This document shows positions 47,205 through 57,409 of a DNA stretch of 64,000 nucleotides, piece by piece (the first letter of the stretch is position 1; each line of letters starts with the position of its first letter). The stretch comes from Psychrosphaera saromensis (GTDB taxonomy: Bacteria; Pseudomonadota; Gammaproteobacteria; Enterobacterales; Alteromonadaceae). The translations under genes were made by a program, and so were the position numbers. Location of the stretch: assembly GCF_002954545.1 (NCBI RefSeq), contig NZ_MSCH01000003.1:2023991-2087990 (forward strand), read 5' to 3'. The notes under the pieces were generated by a model, which saw only the letters and a list, made by a program, of their open reading frames with translations, made no database searches and had not been told where the DNA came from.

Positions 47205-48569
47205 ATGGCAAAAGCAAAAATAGCATATGTATGCAGTGATTGTGGTGGGGAGTTTCCAAGATGGCAAGGCCAGTGCACAGAATGTGGTGCTTGGAATACC
47301 ATCTCAGAGTTTAGAGTTGCGCCAAAGCAAGCTGCCGCTGCGTCTAAATATGAAGGTTATGCAGGCCAAGTAGAGAATAAAGTACAAACCTTAAGTAGCA
47401 TTGATTTACAGGCGTTGCCTAGATTTAGCAGCGGTTATAAAGAGCTTGACCGAGTTTTAGGCGGCGGGATTGTTCCGGGATCCGCTATCTTAATAGGTGG
47501 CAGCCCTGGTGCTGGTAAAAGTACCTTGTTATTACAAACCATGTGTTATTTAGCTGAGCATATGACCACGCTTTATGTCACAGGTGAAGAAAGCTTACAG
47601 CAAGTTGCCATGCGTGCTCACCGTTTAGGTTTACCAACCAACAAATTAAACGTATTAGCCGAAACCAATGTAGAAACCATTTGTACTCACGCGGTTAATT
47701 TAAAACCATCAATAATAGTGGTGGACTCAATTCAAGTTATGCATGTATTAGACGTGGCCTCAGCACCAGGCAGTGTGTCGCAAGTTCGTGAGGGCGCGGC
47801 GTATTTAACGCGTTTTGCGAAACAAAATAATGTGGCCGTTGTGTTAGTGGGTCATGTAACTAAAGACGGTTCGCTTGCGGGTCCTAAAGTGTTGGAACAC
47901 TGTATTGATGCAAGTGTCATGTTAGATGGTGACGAAGACGGACGCTATCGAACACTACGCGGCACTAAAAACCGATTTGGTGCAGTAAACGAACTTGGCG
48001 TCTTTGCCATGACAGACAAAGGGCTAAAAGAAGTGAGTAATCCATCTGCCATATTTTTGAATAGGGCAGAAGGGGACTCTTCTGGCAGTTCAGTTACGGT
48101 TTTATGGGAAGGGACACGTCCGTTATTAGTAGAAATCCAGGCTTTGGTTGATGCCTCACAAATGGGCAACCCTCGTCGGATTGCGGTTGGTTTAGATCAA
48201 AATCGTTTAGCTATGTTGTTGGCTGTTTTGCATCGTCATGGCGGTTTGATGCTGGGCGACCAAGATGTATTTGTTAATGTGGTTGGCGGCGTAAAAGTGA
48301 CAGAAACCAGTGTGGATTTGGCGTTATTATTAGCTATGGTTTCTAGCTTCCGTGATCATCCACTTGACCGCGAGTTGGTGGTATTTGGTGAAGTTGGTTT
48401 GGCTGGCGAAATTCGACCTGTGCCAAGCGGACAAGAACGATTACGAGAAGCAGCTAAACATGGATTTAAAAAGGCTATAGTGCCTAAGTCCAATATGCCA
48501 AAAGAGCCGATTGCCGGAATGAAAGTAATTGGTATCTCTAGATTGTCTGAAGCGTTAGAGCATTTATAA
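47205..48569 (+). CDS. radA: DNA repair protein RadA
   Basis: A 454-residue branch-migration ATPase. A four-Cys zinc finger (CSDCGGEFPRWQGQCTEC, residues 10-27) is followed by a RecA-like core with Walker A GGSPGAGKST (about 98-107), the RadA-specific KNRFG motif and a C-terminal Lon-like domain (VNVVGGVKVTETSVDLALLL). It works with RecA in recombinational repair. GGAAA precedes the ATG. Confidence 0.97.
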   Translation: MAKAKIAYVCSDCGGEFPRWQGQCTECGAWNTISEFRVAPKQAAAASKYEGYAGQVENKVQTLSSIDLQALPRFSSGYKELDRVLGGGIVPGSAILIGGSPGAGKSTLLLQTMCYLAEHMTTLYVTGEESLQQVAMRAHRLGLPTNKLNVLAETNVETICTHAVNLKPSIIVVDSIQVMHVLDVASAPGSVSQVREGAAYLTRFAKQNNVAVVLVGHVTKDGSLAGPKVLEHCIDASVMLDGDEDGRYRTLRGTKNRFGAVNELGVFAMTDKGLKEVSNPSAIFLNRAEGDSSGSSVTVLWEGTRPLLVEIQALVDASQMGNPRRIAVGLDQNRLAMLLAVLHRHGGLMLGDQDVFVNVVGGVKVTETSVDLALLLAMVSSFRDHPLDRELVVFGEVGLAGEIRPVPSGQERLREAAKHGFKKAIVPKSNMPKEPIAGMKVIGISRLSEALEHL

Positions 48570-48630
48570 GAGTGTTATAAAAACTCGATTGAGTTCTTTG
48601 TTTTGATTCAGCCGTTTTGTTTAATTTGTG

Positions 48631-48662
48631 ACGAGCTTTTTGCTTTGATAGAAAAAGCTCGT
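48631..48662. repeat. inverted repeat between convergent radA and PilZ gene
   Basis: ACGAGCTTTTT (48631-48641) and its exact reverse complement (48652-48662) flank a 10-nt loop. It lacks an outer T run, so it may be a weak two-way terminator. Confidence 0.6.
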
Positions 48663-48671
48663 TAGCGTAAT

Positions 48672-49031
48672 TTACGGATAAGATAAGCTAGTTAGCTCTC
48701 TATTTAAAAAGTCTTCATCGCCAAGATTTAAAGTAATTAAACGTTTTAAATGAGACACACTTTCCAAGTCCATCTTAGTACAGGCAATACCAATATTTTG
48801 TTTTTCAACATGAGCGATAAAACCAAAGATCTTAATAGTGATCTCCGTATCAGGTAACGTAAAAGACAAAGTACAATCTTTATCTGTGTATTCACTTAGG
48901 TCGGTTTCAGATTTTATTAACGCACCTTTTAAAGATAAATCGACCAAGCTGGTTTCATAGGTTTTTTCACCTACTTTTAAACTAGCCACAGTAGAAAAGA
49001 TGATGCGAGTAAAACGTCTTTTATCTTCCAT
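48672..49031 (-). CDS. single-domain PilZ protein
   Basis: A 119-residue PilZ domain with the cyclic di-GMP motif RRFTR at residues 5-9 and DLSLKG at about 32-37. The rest is a beta-barrel pattern with no other domain. It likely acts as a stand-alone adaptor whose target is unknown. It lies in the same orientation as, and upstream of, ettA, with a terminator-like hairpin after ettA's end and before its own start. Confidence 0.9.
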   Translation of the reverse strand: MEDKRRFTRIIFSTVASLKVGEKTYETSLVDLSLKGALIKSETDLSEYTDKDCTLSFTLPDTEITIKIFGFIAHVEKQNIGIACTKMDLESVSHLKRLITLNLGDEDFLNRELTSLSYP

Positions 49032-49120
49032 ATGAAAACCTTAACAGTTGAATTAAATATAATATTTTTATTATGTGATTAACATTATCATGGTTCTAGA
49101 TTGCTCAAATTGCAAGCATT

Positions 49121-49158
49121 AAAAAAGGGCATGAATACTATTAGTATATGCCCTTTTT
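49121..49158 (-). terminator. terminator after ettA
   Basis: AAAAAGGGCAT pairs with ATGCCCTTTTT, with an inner AATACTATTAGTAT pairing. On the minus strand it ends in a T run, so it serves ettA. Confidence 0.88.
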
Positions 49159-49199
49159 AATATTTATAGCTTGGTAAAAGTAGAACGTTTACCGGATGA

Positions 49200-50879
49200 T
49201 CATTTTAATCTTTTGTATTTGATCCTATGAGGTTCTGCTGCTGCAGCACCATAGGTTTTCTTCATCCATTCGTCATATTCAGTAAAGTTACCTTCAAAGA
49301 AGTTAACCTGACCTTCATCACGATAATCGATTATATGAGTCGCAATTCTATCTAAAAACCAGCGGTCATGTGAAATAACCATGGCACAACCTGGGAATTC
49401 TAAAATAGCTTCTTCCAGCGCTCGCAAGGTTTCAATATCCAAGTCATTCGTTGGCTCATCCAGTAATAATACATTACCACCGGTCTTTACTAACTTAGCT
49501 AAATGAACACGATTACGCTCACCACCAGATAGTTGACCAATGATCTTTTGTTGATCAGAGCCTTTAAAGTTAAAGCGGCCTACGTAAGCGCGCGAAGGCA
49601 CTTCATAAGTACCAATTTGAATCAGTTCACTGCCACCTGATATTTCTTCATAAACGGTTTTAGAGTCGTCCATGTCGTCACGGAACTGATCAACACTGGC
49701 AAGTTTTACCGTATCACCAAGAGTCACCGTACCAGAGTCTGGTGTTTCAGCGCCGGAAAGCATTTTAAATAAAGTAGATTTACCCGCGCCATTCGCGCCA
49801 ATAATACCAACAATAGCGCCTTTAGGAATTGAGAAACTTAAATCATCAATTAAGACACGATCGCCATAAGACTTAGTTAAATTTTCAACATCTACCACTT
49901 TATCGCCAAGGCGAGGCCCCGGTGGAATATACAATTCGTTGGTTTCATTACGCTTTTGGTTTTCATTACTTGATAACTCTTCAAAGCGAGCCATACGAGC
50001 TTTACTTTTTGCTTGGCGACCTTTTGGATTTGAACGTACCCAATCAAGCTCATGCTTAATGGTTTTTGCTAAAGCATTTTCAGTACGTTTTTCTTGTGCA
50101 AGACGTGCATCTTTTTGCTCAAGCCAATTAGTATAATTACCTTCATAAGGAATACCGTGGCCACGGTCTAACTCTAAAATCCAACCGGCGACATTATCTA
50201 AGAAATATCTATCATGGGTAATAGCCACAACAGTACCAGAGTAGTCATGAAGGAAACGTTCCAGCCAAGCGACTGATTCTGCATCCAAGTGATTGGTTGG
50301 TTCATCAAGTAATAACATGTCTGGCTTTTCAAGCAGTAAGCGACATAGGGCAACACGACGACGTTCACCACCACTGAGAACCGCAATTTTTTGATCCCAC
50401 TCTGGTAAACGTAGAGCGTCTGCAGCACGTTCTAGAGTGTTATCAATGTTATGACCGTCTTGTGCGTTGATAATATCTTCCAATTGACCTTGCTCTTTTG
50501 CAAGCTTGTCAAAGTCAGCACCTTCTTCAGCATATTCACTATAAACCTGGTCAAGACGCGCCATGGCATTTTTTACTTCAGATACAGCTTCTTCAACCGC
50601 TTCACGCACAGTTTGATTTTCATCAAGCTGAGGTTCTTGTGGTAAATAACCGATTTTAATACCAGAAAGGGCTTTTGCTTCACCTTCAAATTCTGTATCA
50701 ACACCCGCCATAATTCTAAGTAAGGTTGATTTACCAGAACCGTTTAAACCTAAAACACCAATTTTAGCGCCAGGAAAAAAACTTAATGAAATGTCTTTTA
50801 ATATTGTACGTTTCGGCGGAACAATTTTTGAAACGCGATTCATCGACATGATGAACTTATCTGGTAACAGCTGAGCCAT
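49200..50879 (-). CDS. ettA: energy-dependent translational throttle protein EttA
   Basis: A 559-residue ABC-F protein without membrane segments. Both ABC domains are complete: Walker A GLNGSGKST and GANGAGKST, signatures LSGGERRRV and LSGGERNRV, and Walker B with DEPTNHLD and DEPTNDLD. VPPKRTILKDISLSFFPGAKIG at the N-terminus is characteristic of EttA, which binds the ribosomal E site and gates the first peptide bond according to ATP/ADP. The length is close to that of E. coli EttA. Confidence 0.96.
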   Translation of the reverse strand: MAQLLPDKFIMSMNRVSKIVPPKRTILKDISLSFFPGAKIGVLGLNGSGKSTLLRIMAGVDTEFEGEAKALSGIKIGYLPQEPQLDENQTVREAVEEAVSEVKNAMARLDQVYSEYAEEGADFDKLAKEQGQLEDIINAQDGHNIDNTLERAADALRLPEWDQKIAVLSGGERRRVALCRLLLEKPDMLLLDEPTNHLDAESVAWLERFLHDYSGTVVAITHDRYFLDNVAGWILELDRGHGIPYEGNYTNWLEQKDARLAQEKRTENALAKTIKHELDWVRSNPKGRQAKSKARMARFEELSSNENQKRNETNELYIPPGPRLGDKVVDVENLTKSYGDRVLIDDLSFSIPKGAIVGIIGANGAGKSTLFKMLSGAETPDSGTVTLGDTVKLASVDQFRDDMDDSKTVYEEISGGSELIQIGTYEVPSRAYVGRFNFKGSDQQKIIGQLSGGERNRVHLAKLVKTGGNVLLLDEPTNDLDIETLRALEEAILEFPGCAMVISHDRWFLDRIATHIIDYRDEGQVNFFEGNFTEYDEWMKKTYGAAAAEPHRIKYKRLK

Positions 50880-51312
50880 ATTGAAACCTTAAAAAATGAA
50901 AATGATGGTTAGTTTGCCAAAGATTAAAAATGGTAGTTTAACTCGGCATAAACAATGTGGTGAATGATAAGATAATTAACGGTCTGTTGTCTAAAGGTTA
51001 GTGATATTTATTAAGGTTAAATTATGCATTTTTATGTTTATTTATATTTCACTTAACCTGCACTAACTATAAGTGCTAAAAAGAAAGTAACAAGCCTGTG
51101 CCGTATTTTCTAACGGTCGATACTTAATTGTTCTAAATCATAAGTATTTCTAATGATTTGACTATATTATTTTTTTTAATTAGCGCGTATTATGTTGCCA
51201 AATTTTATTATGTAATGTTAACTTTTTAACTATCCTCTCTGTTAAAAATAATAGATGTCAGGAATGTTAGAAATGTTAGGTGTTAAAAACTTAAATCAGC
51301 CGAGGTGTGGAC
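50880..51312. other. divergent intergenic region, ettA / glyA
   Basis: These 430 AT-rich bases carry the glyA leader. A PurR-type palindrome and met boxes were looked for and not found. A 10-codon frame starting at 51024 has no distinctive content. No gene is called. Confidence 0.5.
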
Positions 51313-52569
51313 ATGCTAAAACGTGATATGAATATTGCCGATTTTGACCCAGAGTTATGGGAATCAATTCAACAAGAAACCAAGCGTCAAGAAGATCATA
51401 TTGAGTTAATCGCTTCTGAAAATTACTGTAGTCCACGTGTTATGGAAGCTCAAGGCTCACAATTAACGAACAAATACGCTGAAGGTTACCCAGGTAAGCG
51501 TTATTACGGTGGTTGTGAATATGTTGACGTTTCTGAGCAACTAGCTATCGACCGTGCCAATGAATTATTTGGTTCTGATTACGCTAATGTACAGCCACAC
51601 TCTGGTTCTCAAGCAAACTCTGCGGTATTCCAAGCGTTAGTTAATCCAGGCGATACTATTTTAGGTATGAGCCTTGCTCATGGCGGTCACTTAACTCACG
51701 GTTCTCACGTAAGTTTCTCAGGTAAAATCTACAATGCAGTTCAGTACGGCATTAATGAAGCAACGGGTGAATTAGATTACGCAGAAGTTGAAAAATTAGC
51801 ACGTGAACACAAACCTAAGATGATCATTGCTGGTTTCTCTGCATACTCAGGTATTGTTGATTGGGAACGTTTCCGCAAGATTGCTGATGAAGTTGGCGCA
51901 TATTTATTTGTCGATATGGCTCACGTTGCAGGTTTAGTCGCTGCAGGTGAATACCCAAATCCAGTTCCTTTTGCACACGTTGTAACAACAACAACGCATA
52001 AAACACTAGCGGGTCCTCGTGGTGGTTTAATTATTTCTGGTTGTGGCGATGCTGATGTTTATAAAAAGCTAAACAGCGCTGTATTCCCTGGCGGTCAAGG
52101 TGGTCCTTTATGTCACGTTATTGCTGCTAAAGCGGTTGCGTTTAAAGAAGCACTACAACCTGACTTTAAAGTTTACCAAAAGCAAGTTGTTGTTAACGCT
52201 AAGAAAATGTGTGAAGTAATGATGTCTCGTGGCTACGATATCGTGTCTAACGGTACACAAAACCACTTATTCTTAGTTGATTTAATTGCTAAAAATATGA
52301 CAGGTAAAGATGCTGACGCTGCGTTAGGTAAAGCATTTATTACGGTTAATAAGAACTCAGTTCCTAATGACCCACGCTCTCCATTTGTTACATCTGGTCT
52401 ACGTTTAGGTACGCCTGCGGTAACTCGTCGTGGCATGAAAGAAGCTGAAATGGTTGAGTTAACTAACTTAATCTGTGATGTTTTAGACAACATTGAAGAC
52501 GAAGCAAACATTGAAAGCGTTAAAGGTAAAATTAAAGACCTTTGTGCACGTTTCCCTGTTTACGGCTAA
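51313..52569 (+). CDS. glyA: serine hydroxymethyltransferase
   Basis: A 418-residue PLP enzyme that converts serine and tetrahydrofolate to glycine and 5,10-methylene-THF. [41 protein letters not shown] and the Schiff-base lysine in [16 protein letters not shown] are all conserved. GAGGTG five bases before the ATG at 51313 ([12 protein letters not shown]) fixes the start; a GTG two codons upstream is in frame but inside the ribosome-binding site. A strong terminator follows. Confidence 0.97.
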   Translation: MLKRDMNIADFDPELWESIQQETKRQEDHIELIASENYCSPRVMEAQGSQLTNKYAEGYPGKRYYGGCEYVDVSEQLAIDRANELFGSDYANVQPHSGSQANSAVFQALVNPGDTILGMSLAHGGHLTHGSHVSFSGKIYNAVQYGINEATGELDYAEVEKLAREHKPKMIIAGFSAYSGIVDWERFRKIADEVGAYLFVDMAHVAGLVAAGEYPNPVPFAHVVTTTTHKTLAGPRGGLIISGCGDADVYKKLNSAVFPGGQGGPLCHVIAAKAVAFKEALQPDFKVYQKQVVVNAKKMCEVMMSRGYDIVSNGTQNHLFLVDLIAKNMTGKDADAALGKAFITVNKNSVPNDPRSPFVTSGLRLGTPAVTRRGMKEAEMVELTNLICDVLDNIEDEANIESVKGKIKDLCARFPVYG

Positions 52570-52636
52570 GCATTAGCCGAGTACAAAAGTTAAGCTAAAT
52601 AGTTGCTCGAAAACAGCACCTTAGCTGTGTTAAACT

Positions 52637-52662
52637 AAACCGCGATTTTTCGCGGTTTTTTT
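52637..52662 (+). terminator. intrinsic terminator after glyA
   Basis: AAACCGCGA pairs with TCGCGGTTT over a 4-nt loop and ends in seven T (52656-52662). Confidence 0.93.
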
Positions 52663-52774
52663 ATGGCTGTTAATTGTAACTTTCTTTTGTAGTAACCAAT
52701 ATATTAATTAAAGCGTCATAACTACATTAATTAAATCGTCATAACCATCACTTTAACTACAAGTAGGTATATTT

Positions 52775-53275
52775 ATGCATTGTCCATTTTGTTCAGCAAC
52801 GGAAACTAAAGTAATAGATTCTCGTTTAGTTGGCGGTGGTTCTCAGGTTCGTCGTCGTAGAGAATGTAATCAATGTAACGAGCGTTTCACTAGCTTTGAA
52901 GGTGCAGAGTTAGTCATGCCTAAAGTGGTAAAACGCGATAGTAAACGTGAACCGTTTAACGAAGATAAAATGAGCGCTGGTATTTTACGAGCGTTAGAAA
53001 AAAGACCAGTAAGTACAGAACAAATAGAACAGTTAATTTTAAGCATTAAAAAAGAAATAAGAATGACGGGTGAAAGAGAAGTCAGTTCTGAGTTTATTGG
53101 TAACTTGATCATGGATGGATTAGTGCAAGTAGACAAAGTGGCTTATGTTCGATTTGCATCTGTGTATCGTTCTTTTGAAGACATTAAAGAGTTTGGCGAA
53201 GAAATCGCAAAAATTGGCCAACAAGCTGATAAGAAAACTGAACTTAGCAAGCGACAATCTAAGCTGTTCGAATAG
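52775..53275 (+). CDS. nrdR: transcriptional repressor NrdR
   Basis: A 166-residue regulator of ribonucleotide reductase genes. The N-terminal zinc ribbon (CPFC at 3-6 and CNQC at ~31-34) is followed by an ATP-cone domain ([29 protein letters not shown]). The Zn ribbon binds NrdR boxes and the ATP-cone reads dATP/ATP. It heads the conserved riboflavin run; ribD starts 45 bases after it. Confidence 0.96.
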   Translation: MHCPFCSATETKVIDSRLVGGGSQVRRRRECNQCNERFTSFEGAELVMPKVVKRDSKREPFNEDKMSAGILRALEKRPVSTEQIEQLILSIKKEIRMTGEREVSSEFIGNLIMDGLVQVDKVAYVRFASVYRSFEDIKEFGEEIAKIGQQADKKTELSKRQSKLFE

Positions 53276-53320
53276 AAAGCTATTTGAATAAAAGCGTAAC
53301 TTTGAGTACAAGATAACATT

Positions 53321-54535
53321 ATGAGTTTTTCTTTAGCCGACCATGAATTTATGGCCAAAGCCATTAAATTGGCACAAAGAGGCCAATTTACCACTAGCCC
53401 AAATCCCAACGTGGGCTGCGTTATTGTAAAAAATAACGAAATTATTGGTGAAGGTTGGCATAAAAAAGCCGGTACAGGCCATGCGGAAGTTAACGCGTTA
53501 GTTAATTTAACCGCAGAGCAAACAACAGACGCCACAGCTTATGTCACGTTAGAACCTTGCAGTCACTTTGGTCGAACGCCACCTTGTGCAAATCAATTGA
53601 TAGACGCGAATATTAAGCGCGTTGTGGTTGCTATGCTAGATCCTAATCCATTAGTGGCAGGCAAAGGTATCTTGTTATTAATGCAAGCAGGGGTTGACGT
53701 AAAACTTGGTTTGTTAGAACTAGATGCAAGAGCACTTAATTTAGGTTTCCTGTCCAGAATGGAAACTAAACGTCCGTTTGTGTCCGTTAAAATGGCATCG
53801 TCTTTAGATGGTAAATCGGCTCTTGGTAACGGACAAAGTAAATGGATAACGGGTGCAGAAGCACGTGCTGACGTACAAACGTACCGAGCCAAAGCTTGCG
53901 CTATATTATCTACGGCAACAACTGTAATTGCCGACAACGCAAAATTAAACGTACGTGCAGAACAACTTAACTTTTCTTACCCGTTTGATGATGTGGTAAA
54001 AGAGATAAGACAGCCAATAAAAATTATCTTAGATAGCCGTGGCGATTTGGATGATAAACATCAGAGTGAACTGGCGTTATTTGACGGCAAAGAATCTACA
54101 GTGTCTGGCACATCAATTATAATTGTAAGAAAAGACTCGGACGAGTTACCAGCAAGTGCACACAATAATGTTAGTTATATCCAGTTACCTTATGATGAAA
54201 GTGCTAACCGTTTTGACATCGGGGCTTTGTTGGATTGGTGTGGTAAAAATGAAATTAATAATTTGTGGGTAGAAGCGGGCGCTAAATTGGCCGCTAGTTT
54301 TGTTGAGCAAAGTTTATTCGATCAACTTATTGTTTACATAGCGCCTAAAATTATGGGCATGAATGCACAGGATGTTATGCCTGTTGGACCATTTGATGCT
54401 ATGGAACAAACGATTGAATTACAACTTAAAACATTAACGCTGTTAGGCCAAGATATGCGTCTAAGCTATGTTAATAAAAGCTATGTTAATAAAGTCGCTG
54501 TTAAAGCAGTAGATATTAAAGAATCTGAGGAATAA
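53321..54535 (+). CDS. ribD: bifunctional riboflavin deaminase/reductase RibD
   Basis: A 404-residue enzyme for steps two and three of riboflavin synthesis. The N-terminal deaminase has the zinc site GHAEVNAL and EPCSHFGRTPPC (about 50-85). The C-terminal reductase begins at KRPFVSVKMASSLDGKSALGNGQSKWITG (about 149) and contains NNLWVEAGAKLAASF. A small repeat (SYVNKSYVNK) near the C-terminus comes from a duplicated stretch at 54467-54490. ribE starts 3 bases after the stop. Confidence 0.95.
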   Translation: MSFSLADHEFMAKAIKLAQRGQFTTSPNPNVGCVIVKNNEIIGEGWHKKAGTGHAEVNALVNLTAEQTTDATAYVTLEPCSHFGRTPPCANQLIDANIKRVVVAMLDPNPLVAGKGILLLMQAGVDVKLGLLELDARALNLGFLSRMETKRPFVSVKMASSLDGKSALGNGQSKWITGAEARADVQTYRAKACAILSTATTVIADNAKLNVRAEQLNFSYPFDDVVKEIRQPIKIILDSRGDLDDKHQSELALFDGKESTVSGTSIIIVRKDSDELPASAHNNVSYIQLPYDESANRFDIGALLDWCGKNEINNLWVEAGAKLAASFVEQSLFDQLIVYIAPKIMGMNAQDVMPVGPFDAMEQTIELQLKTLTLLGQDMRLSYVNKSYVNKVAVKAVDIKESEE

Positions 54536-54538
54536 TCT

Positions 54539-55180
54539 GTGTTTACAGGAATTGTTGAAGCAATTGGTAAAATAACGTCTTTACAAAAAAAAGGCGGAGA
54601 TTACCAAGTAACCGTTAACAGCGGTGACTTGGATTTATCAGATGTGAAATTAGGTGACAGTATCGCAACAAACGGTGTTTGCTTAACGGTTGTTGAATTA
54701 TCAAGTAACGGATACGTTGCTGATGTATCAAATGAAACGATTAAACACACAGGTTTTGCCCATTATAAAGACGGTCAGTTAGTGAATTTAGAAAAAGCCA
54801 TGTTACCAACGACTCGATTTGGTGGGCACATGGTAAGTGGTCATGTTGACACTGTGGCCAAATTAACTCGTGTAGTTAATAATGGCAGAGCCATTGATTT
54901 ATGGTTCGATTTACCAAAAGAAATTGCCAAGTACATAGTAAAAAAAGGCTCTATAACCATAGACGGCGTAAGTTTGACGGTAAATGAAGTAGAAGCACAA
55001 CAGTTTAAATTAACCATAGTGCCGCATACTTCTGAGCAAACAACGTTAGAAAAGTTAACAGTAGGTGCTGCAGTAAATGTAGAAGTTGATATAATCGCCC
55101 GATATGTGGAACGTCTGGTCAGTAAATCAGATGATGGCGTCACTATGGGTTTATTAGCAAAGTCAGGTTTTTTGAAATAG
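54539..55180 (+). CDS. ribE: riboflavin synthase alpha subunit
   Basis: A 213-residue enzyme joining two lumazine molecules into riboflavin. It starts with GTG (MFTGIVEAIGKI, the family N-terminus) after GAGGAA. The two similar lumazine-binding halves are visible: VCLTVVELSS near 50 and SLTVNEVEAQQF near 145. MVSGHVDTVA is the domain-joining block. Confidence 0.96.
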   Translation: MFTGIVEAIGKITSLQKKGGDYQVTVNSGDLDLSDVKLGDSIATNGVCLTVVELSSNGYVADVSNETIKHTGFAHYKDGQLVNLEKAMLPTTRFGGHMVSGHVDTVAKLTRVVNNGRAIDLWFDLPKEIAKYIVKKGSITIDGVSLTVNEVEAQQFKLTIVPHTSEQTTLEKLTVGAAVNVEVDIIARYVERLVSKSDDGVTMGLLAKSGFLK

Positions 55181-55218
55181 AACCTTCATTTTAGATTTAA
55201 ACGATTCTGGTAGAAGAA

Positions 55219-56328
55219 ATGAAATTAAATACCCCTGAAGAAATAATTGAAGACATCCGTCATGGCAAAATGGTCATTTTGATGGACGATGAAGATAGGG
55301 AAAATGAAGGTGATTTGATCATGGCAGCAGACATGCTAACGCCTGAACATATTAACTTTATGGTAACGCACGCACGTGGTTTGGTGTGTTTGCCAATGAC
55401 AGAAGAAAGAGCTATCGCCCTTAACTTGTCACTTATGGTAGATAATAACAATGCTGCATTTGCGACTAACTTTACGGTTTCGATTGAAGCTGCTGAAGGT
55501 GTTACTACTGGTATCAGTGCAGCGGATAGATCTCGTACAGTACAAGCTGCTGTGTCGGTAAATCCAAAGCCATCAGATATCGTTCAGCCTGGTCATATAT
55601 TTCCTTTAGTCGCTAAAAAAGGCGGCGTATTAACTCGTGCGGGTCATACAGAAGCAGCGGTCGATTTAGCTCGTTTAGCTGGCAGAGTAGAGGCAGGCGT
55701 TATAGTTGAGATCTTAAATGAAGATGGCTCAATGGCACGTCGCCCAGATTTAGAGATATTTGCAGAAAAACACGATATAAAAATTGGCACCATTGCTGAT
55801 TTAATTGAATACCGTAATTTAAATGAAACTACCGTTGAGCGTATTGCGAAATGCAAATTACCAACTAAATTTGGTGAGTTCGACTTATATACCTTTAAAG
55901 ACACGATTGATGAACAAGTACATTTTGCTTTAGTTAAAGGTAATATTACAGAACAAGAAGCACCTTTGGTTCGTGTTCATTTACAAAATACCTTTAGTGA
56001 TCTTTTATCATCAGACCGCTCGGTTAATAGAAGTTATGCTATCGACAGTGCCCTTGAAAAAATTGCTGAAGAAGGCGGTGTATTTGTCTTGTTAGGTAAG
56101 CAAGAAGATACAGCTGACTTAATTAACATTGTTAAACGTTTTGAAGCGGAAGATTCAGGCGAAACCTTAGCGCCAGCTAAATGGAATGGAACATCACGTA
56201 ATGTTGGTGTTGGTTCACAAATACTAGCGCAATTAGGTATTAAGAAAATGCGACTACTAAGCTCACCTAAAAAGTATCATGCTTTGTCTGGTTTTGGTTT
56301 AGAAGTAACTGAATACGTAAGTGAGTAA
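55219..56328 (+). CDS. ribBX: DHBP synthase with degenerate GTP-cyclohydrolase II domain (RibBX type)
   Basis: A 369-residue fusion. The N-terminal half (1-200) is an intact 3,4-dihydroxy-2-butanone-4-phosphate synthase: MDDEDRENEGDLIMAADM, THARGLVCLPM and GHIFPLVAKKGGVLTRAGHTEAAVDLARLA. The C-terminal half resembles GTP cyclohydrolase II, but the zinc block, normally GDVFGSLRCDCG after the VRVH segment, reads SDLLSSDRSVNRS and has no Cys; the QEGRG loop is QEDTAD. GTP cyclohydrolase activity is thus unlikely. Such RibB plus inactive RibA-like fusions were described in Shewanella as RibBX. A separate ribA should exist elsewhere in the genome. Confidence 0.9.
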   Translation: MKLNTPEEIIEDIRHGKMVILMDDEDRENEGDLIMAADMLTPEHINFMVTHARGLVCLPMTEERAIALNLSLMVDNNNAAFATNFTVSIEAAEGVTTGISAADRSRTVQAAVSVNPKPSDIVQPGHIFPLVAKKGGVLTRAGHTEAAVDLARLAGRVEAGVIVEILNEDGSMARRPDLEIFAEKHDIKIGTIADLIEYRNLNETTVERIAKCKLPTKFGEFDLYTFKDTIDEQVHFALVKGNITEQEAPLVRVHLQNTFSDLLSSDRSVNRSYAIDSALEKIAEEGGVFVLLGKQEDTADLINIVKRFEAEDSGETLAPAKWNGTSRNVGVGSQILAQLGIKKMRLLSSPKKYHALSGFGLEVTEYVSE

Positions 56329-56478
56329 TATGTAAATGATCAGTAATTGTTATTTTTCTAACGAATACTGATCAAAGTTTTAAATACCCTAGGTATTAGC
56401 AAGCTTATCCCTAACATCAAATATTTTGTTGTGTTATTATCGCGCAAAATTTTTTAAGTAAAATAGTAAGGTTTACGA

Positions 56479-56943
56479 ATGAACATAATTGAAGGTAACT
56501 TCCGTGCTACAGGCAAAAAATTTGCGGTTGTAGTTTCACGTTTTAATCACTTTATTGTGGACAGTTTATTAGATGGTGCGCTTGACGCATTAGATCGTCA
56601 CGGTGAAGTGAGCGATGACGATATTACCGTTGTTTATGTTCCAGGTGCGTATGAACTTCCTGTTGCTGCTAAAAAAATGGCTAAGTCAGGCAAATTCGAT
56701 GCAATTATTGCTATTGGTGCAGTAATTCGTGGTGGAACACCACATTTTGATTTTGTTGCTGGCGAATGTAACAAAGGTCTAGCAAGTGTTTCTTTGGAAT
56801 TTGATATTCCATTAGCATTTGGTGTGATCACAACAGATAGCATAGAACAAGCCATTGAACGTGCCGGCACAAAAGCGGGTAACAAAGGTGGTGAAGCCGC
56901 ATTAAGCGCGCTTGAAATGGTCAACGTTATGGCTCAACTTTAG
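56479..56943 (+). CDS. ribH: 6,7-dimethyl-8-ribityllumazine synthase
   Basis: A 154-residue enzyme that condenses the RibB product with the RibD product. [56 protein letters not shown] and [18 protein letters not shown] are the standard blocks. It is 150 bases after ribBX; no FMN riboswitch consensus was seen in that gap. nusB starts 12 bases downstream. Confidence 0.96.
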   Translation: MNIIEGNFRATGKKFAVVVSRFNHFIVDSLLDGALDALDRHGEVSDDDITVVYVPGAYELPVAAKKMAKSGKFDAIIAIGAVIRGGTPHFDFVAGECNKGLASVSLEFDIPLAFGVITTDSIEQAIERAGTKAGNKGGEAALSALEMVNVMAQL

Positions 56944-56955
56944 GATTCTCATTTA

Positions 56956-57375
56956 ATGAAACCAGCTGCAAGAAGAAAAGCCAGAGGATTAGCGGTTCAA
57001 GCTATTTACTCTTGGCAGTTAAGTCACAACTTAATTACAGATGTAGAACAACAAATGTTGTTAGACAACGATGTATCAAAAGTAGATGTGCAATATTTCC
57101 AAGAATTAATTCGCGGTGTTGTTGCTCATTGTAAAGATCTTGATGAGGCATTAACGCCTTATACAGAACGTCCATTTGCTGAAGTTGATCAAATCGAAAA
57201 AGCAATTTTACGGTTAACTGCATTTGAACTTAAATATCGTGTTGATGTGCCATATAAAGTGGCAATTAACGAAGGTATCGAGCTTGCTAAAAAGTTTGGT
57301 GCTGACGATAGTCACCGTTTTGTAAATGGTGTATTGGATAAAGCGCTTAAAGATTTACGCGTACCATTAGTATAA
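56956..57375 (+). CDS. nusB: transcription antitermination factor NusB
   Basis: A 139-residue all-helical RNA-binding protein. [21 protein letters not shown] at the N-terminus carries the arginine-rich RNA-binding region. [32 protein letters not shown] is the core conserved stretch. NusB with NusE binds boxA in rRNA transcripts. Confidence 0.96.
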   Translation: MKPAARRKARGLAVQAIYSWQLSHNLITDVEQQMLLDNDVSKVDVQYFQELIRGVVAHCKDLDEALTPYTERPFAEVDQIEKAILRLTAFELKYRVDVPYKVAINEGIELAKKFGADDSHRFVNGVLDKALKDLRVPLV

Positions 57376-57409
57376 ATAAAATGTACATAAAGTGTTGTAG
57401 GAAATTGGT

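Noticed and set aside
51024-51056. 10-codon leader peptide frame upstream of glyA
   Set aside because: It has no serine/glycine codon run and no attenuator structure next to it.
56329-56478. FMN riboswitch before ribH
   Set aside because: None of the conserved RFN stems or the AGGGC...GGGTGAAA-type core could be found in the 150-base gap.
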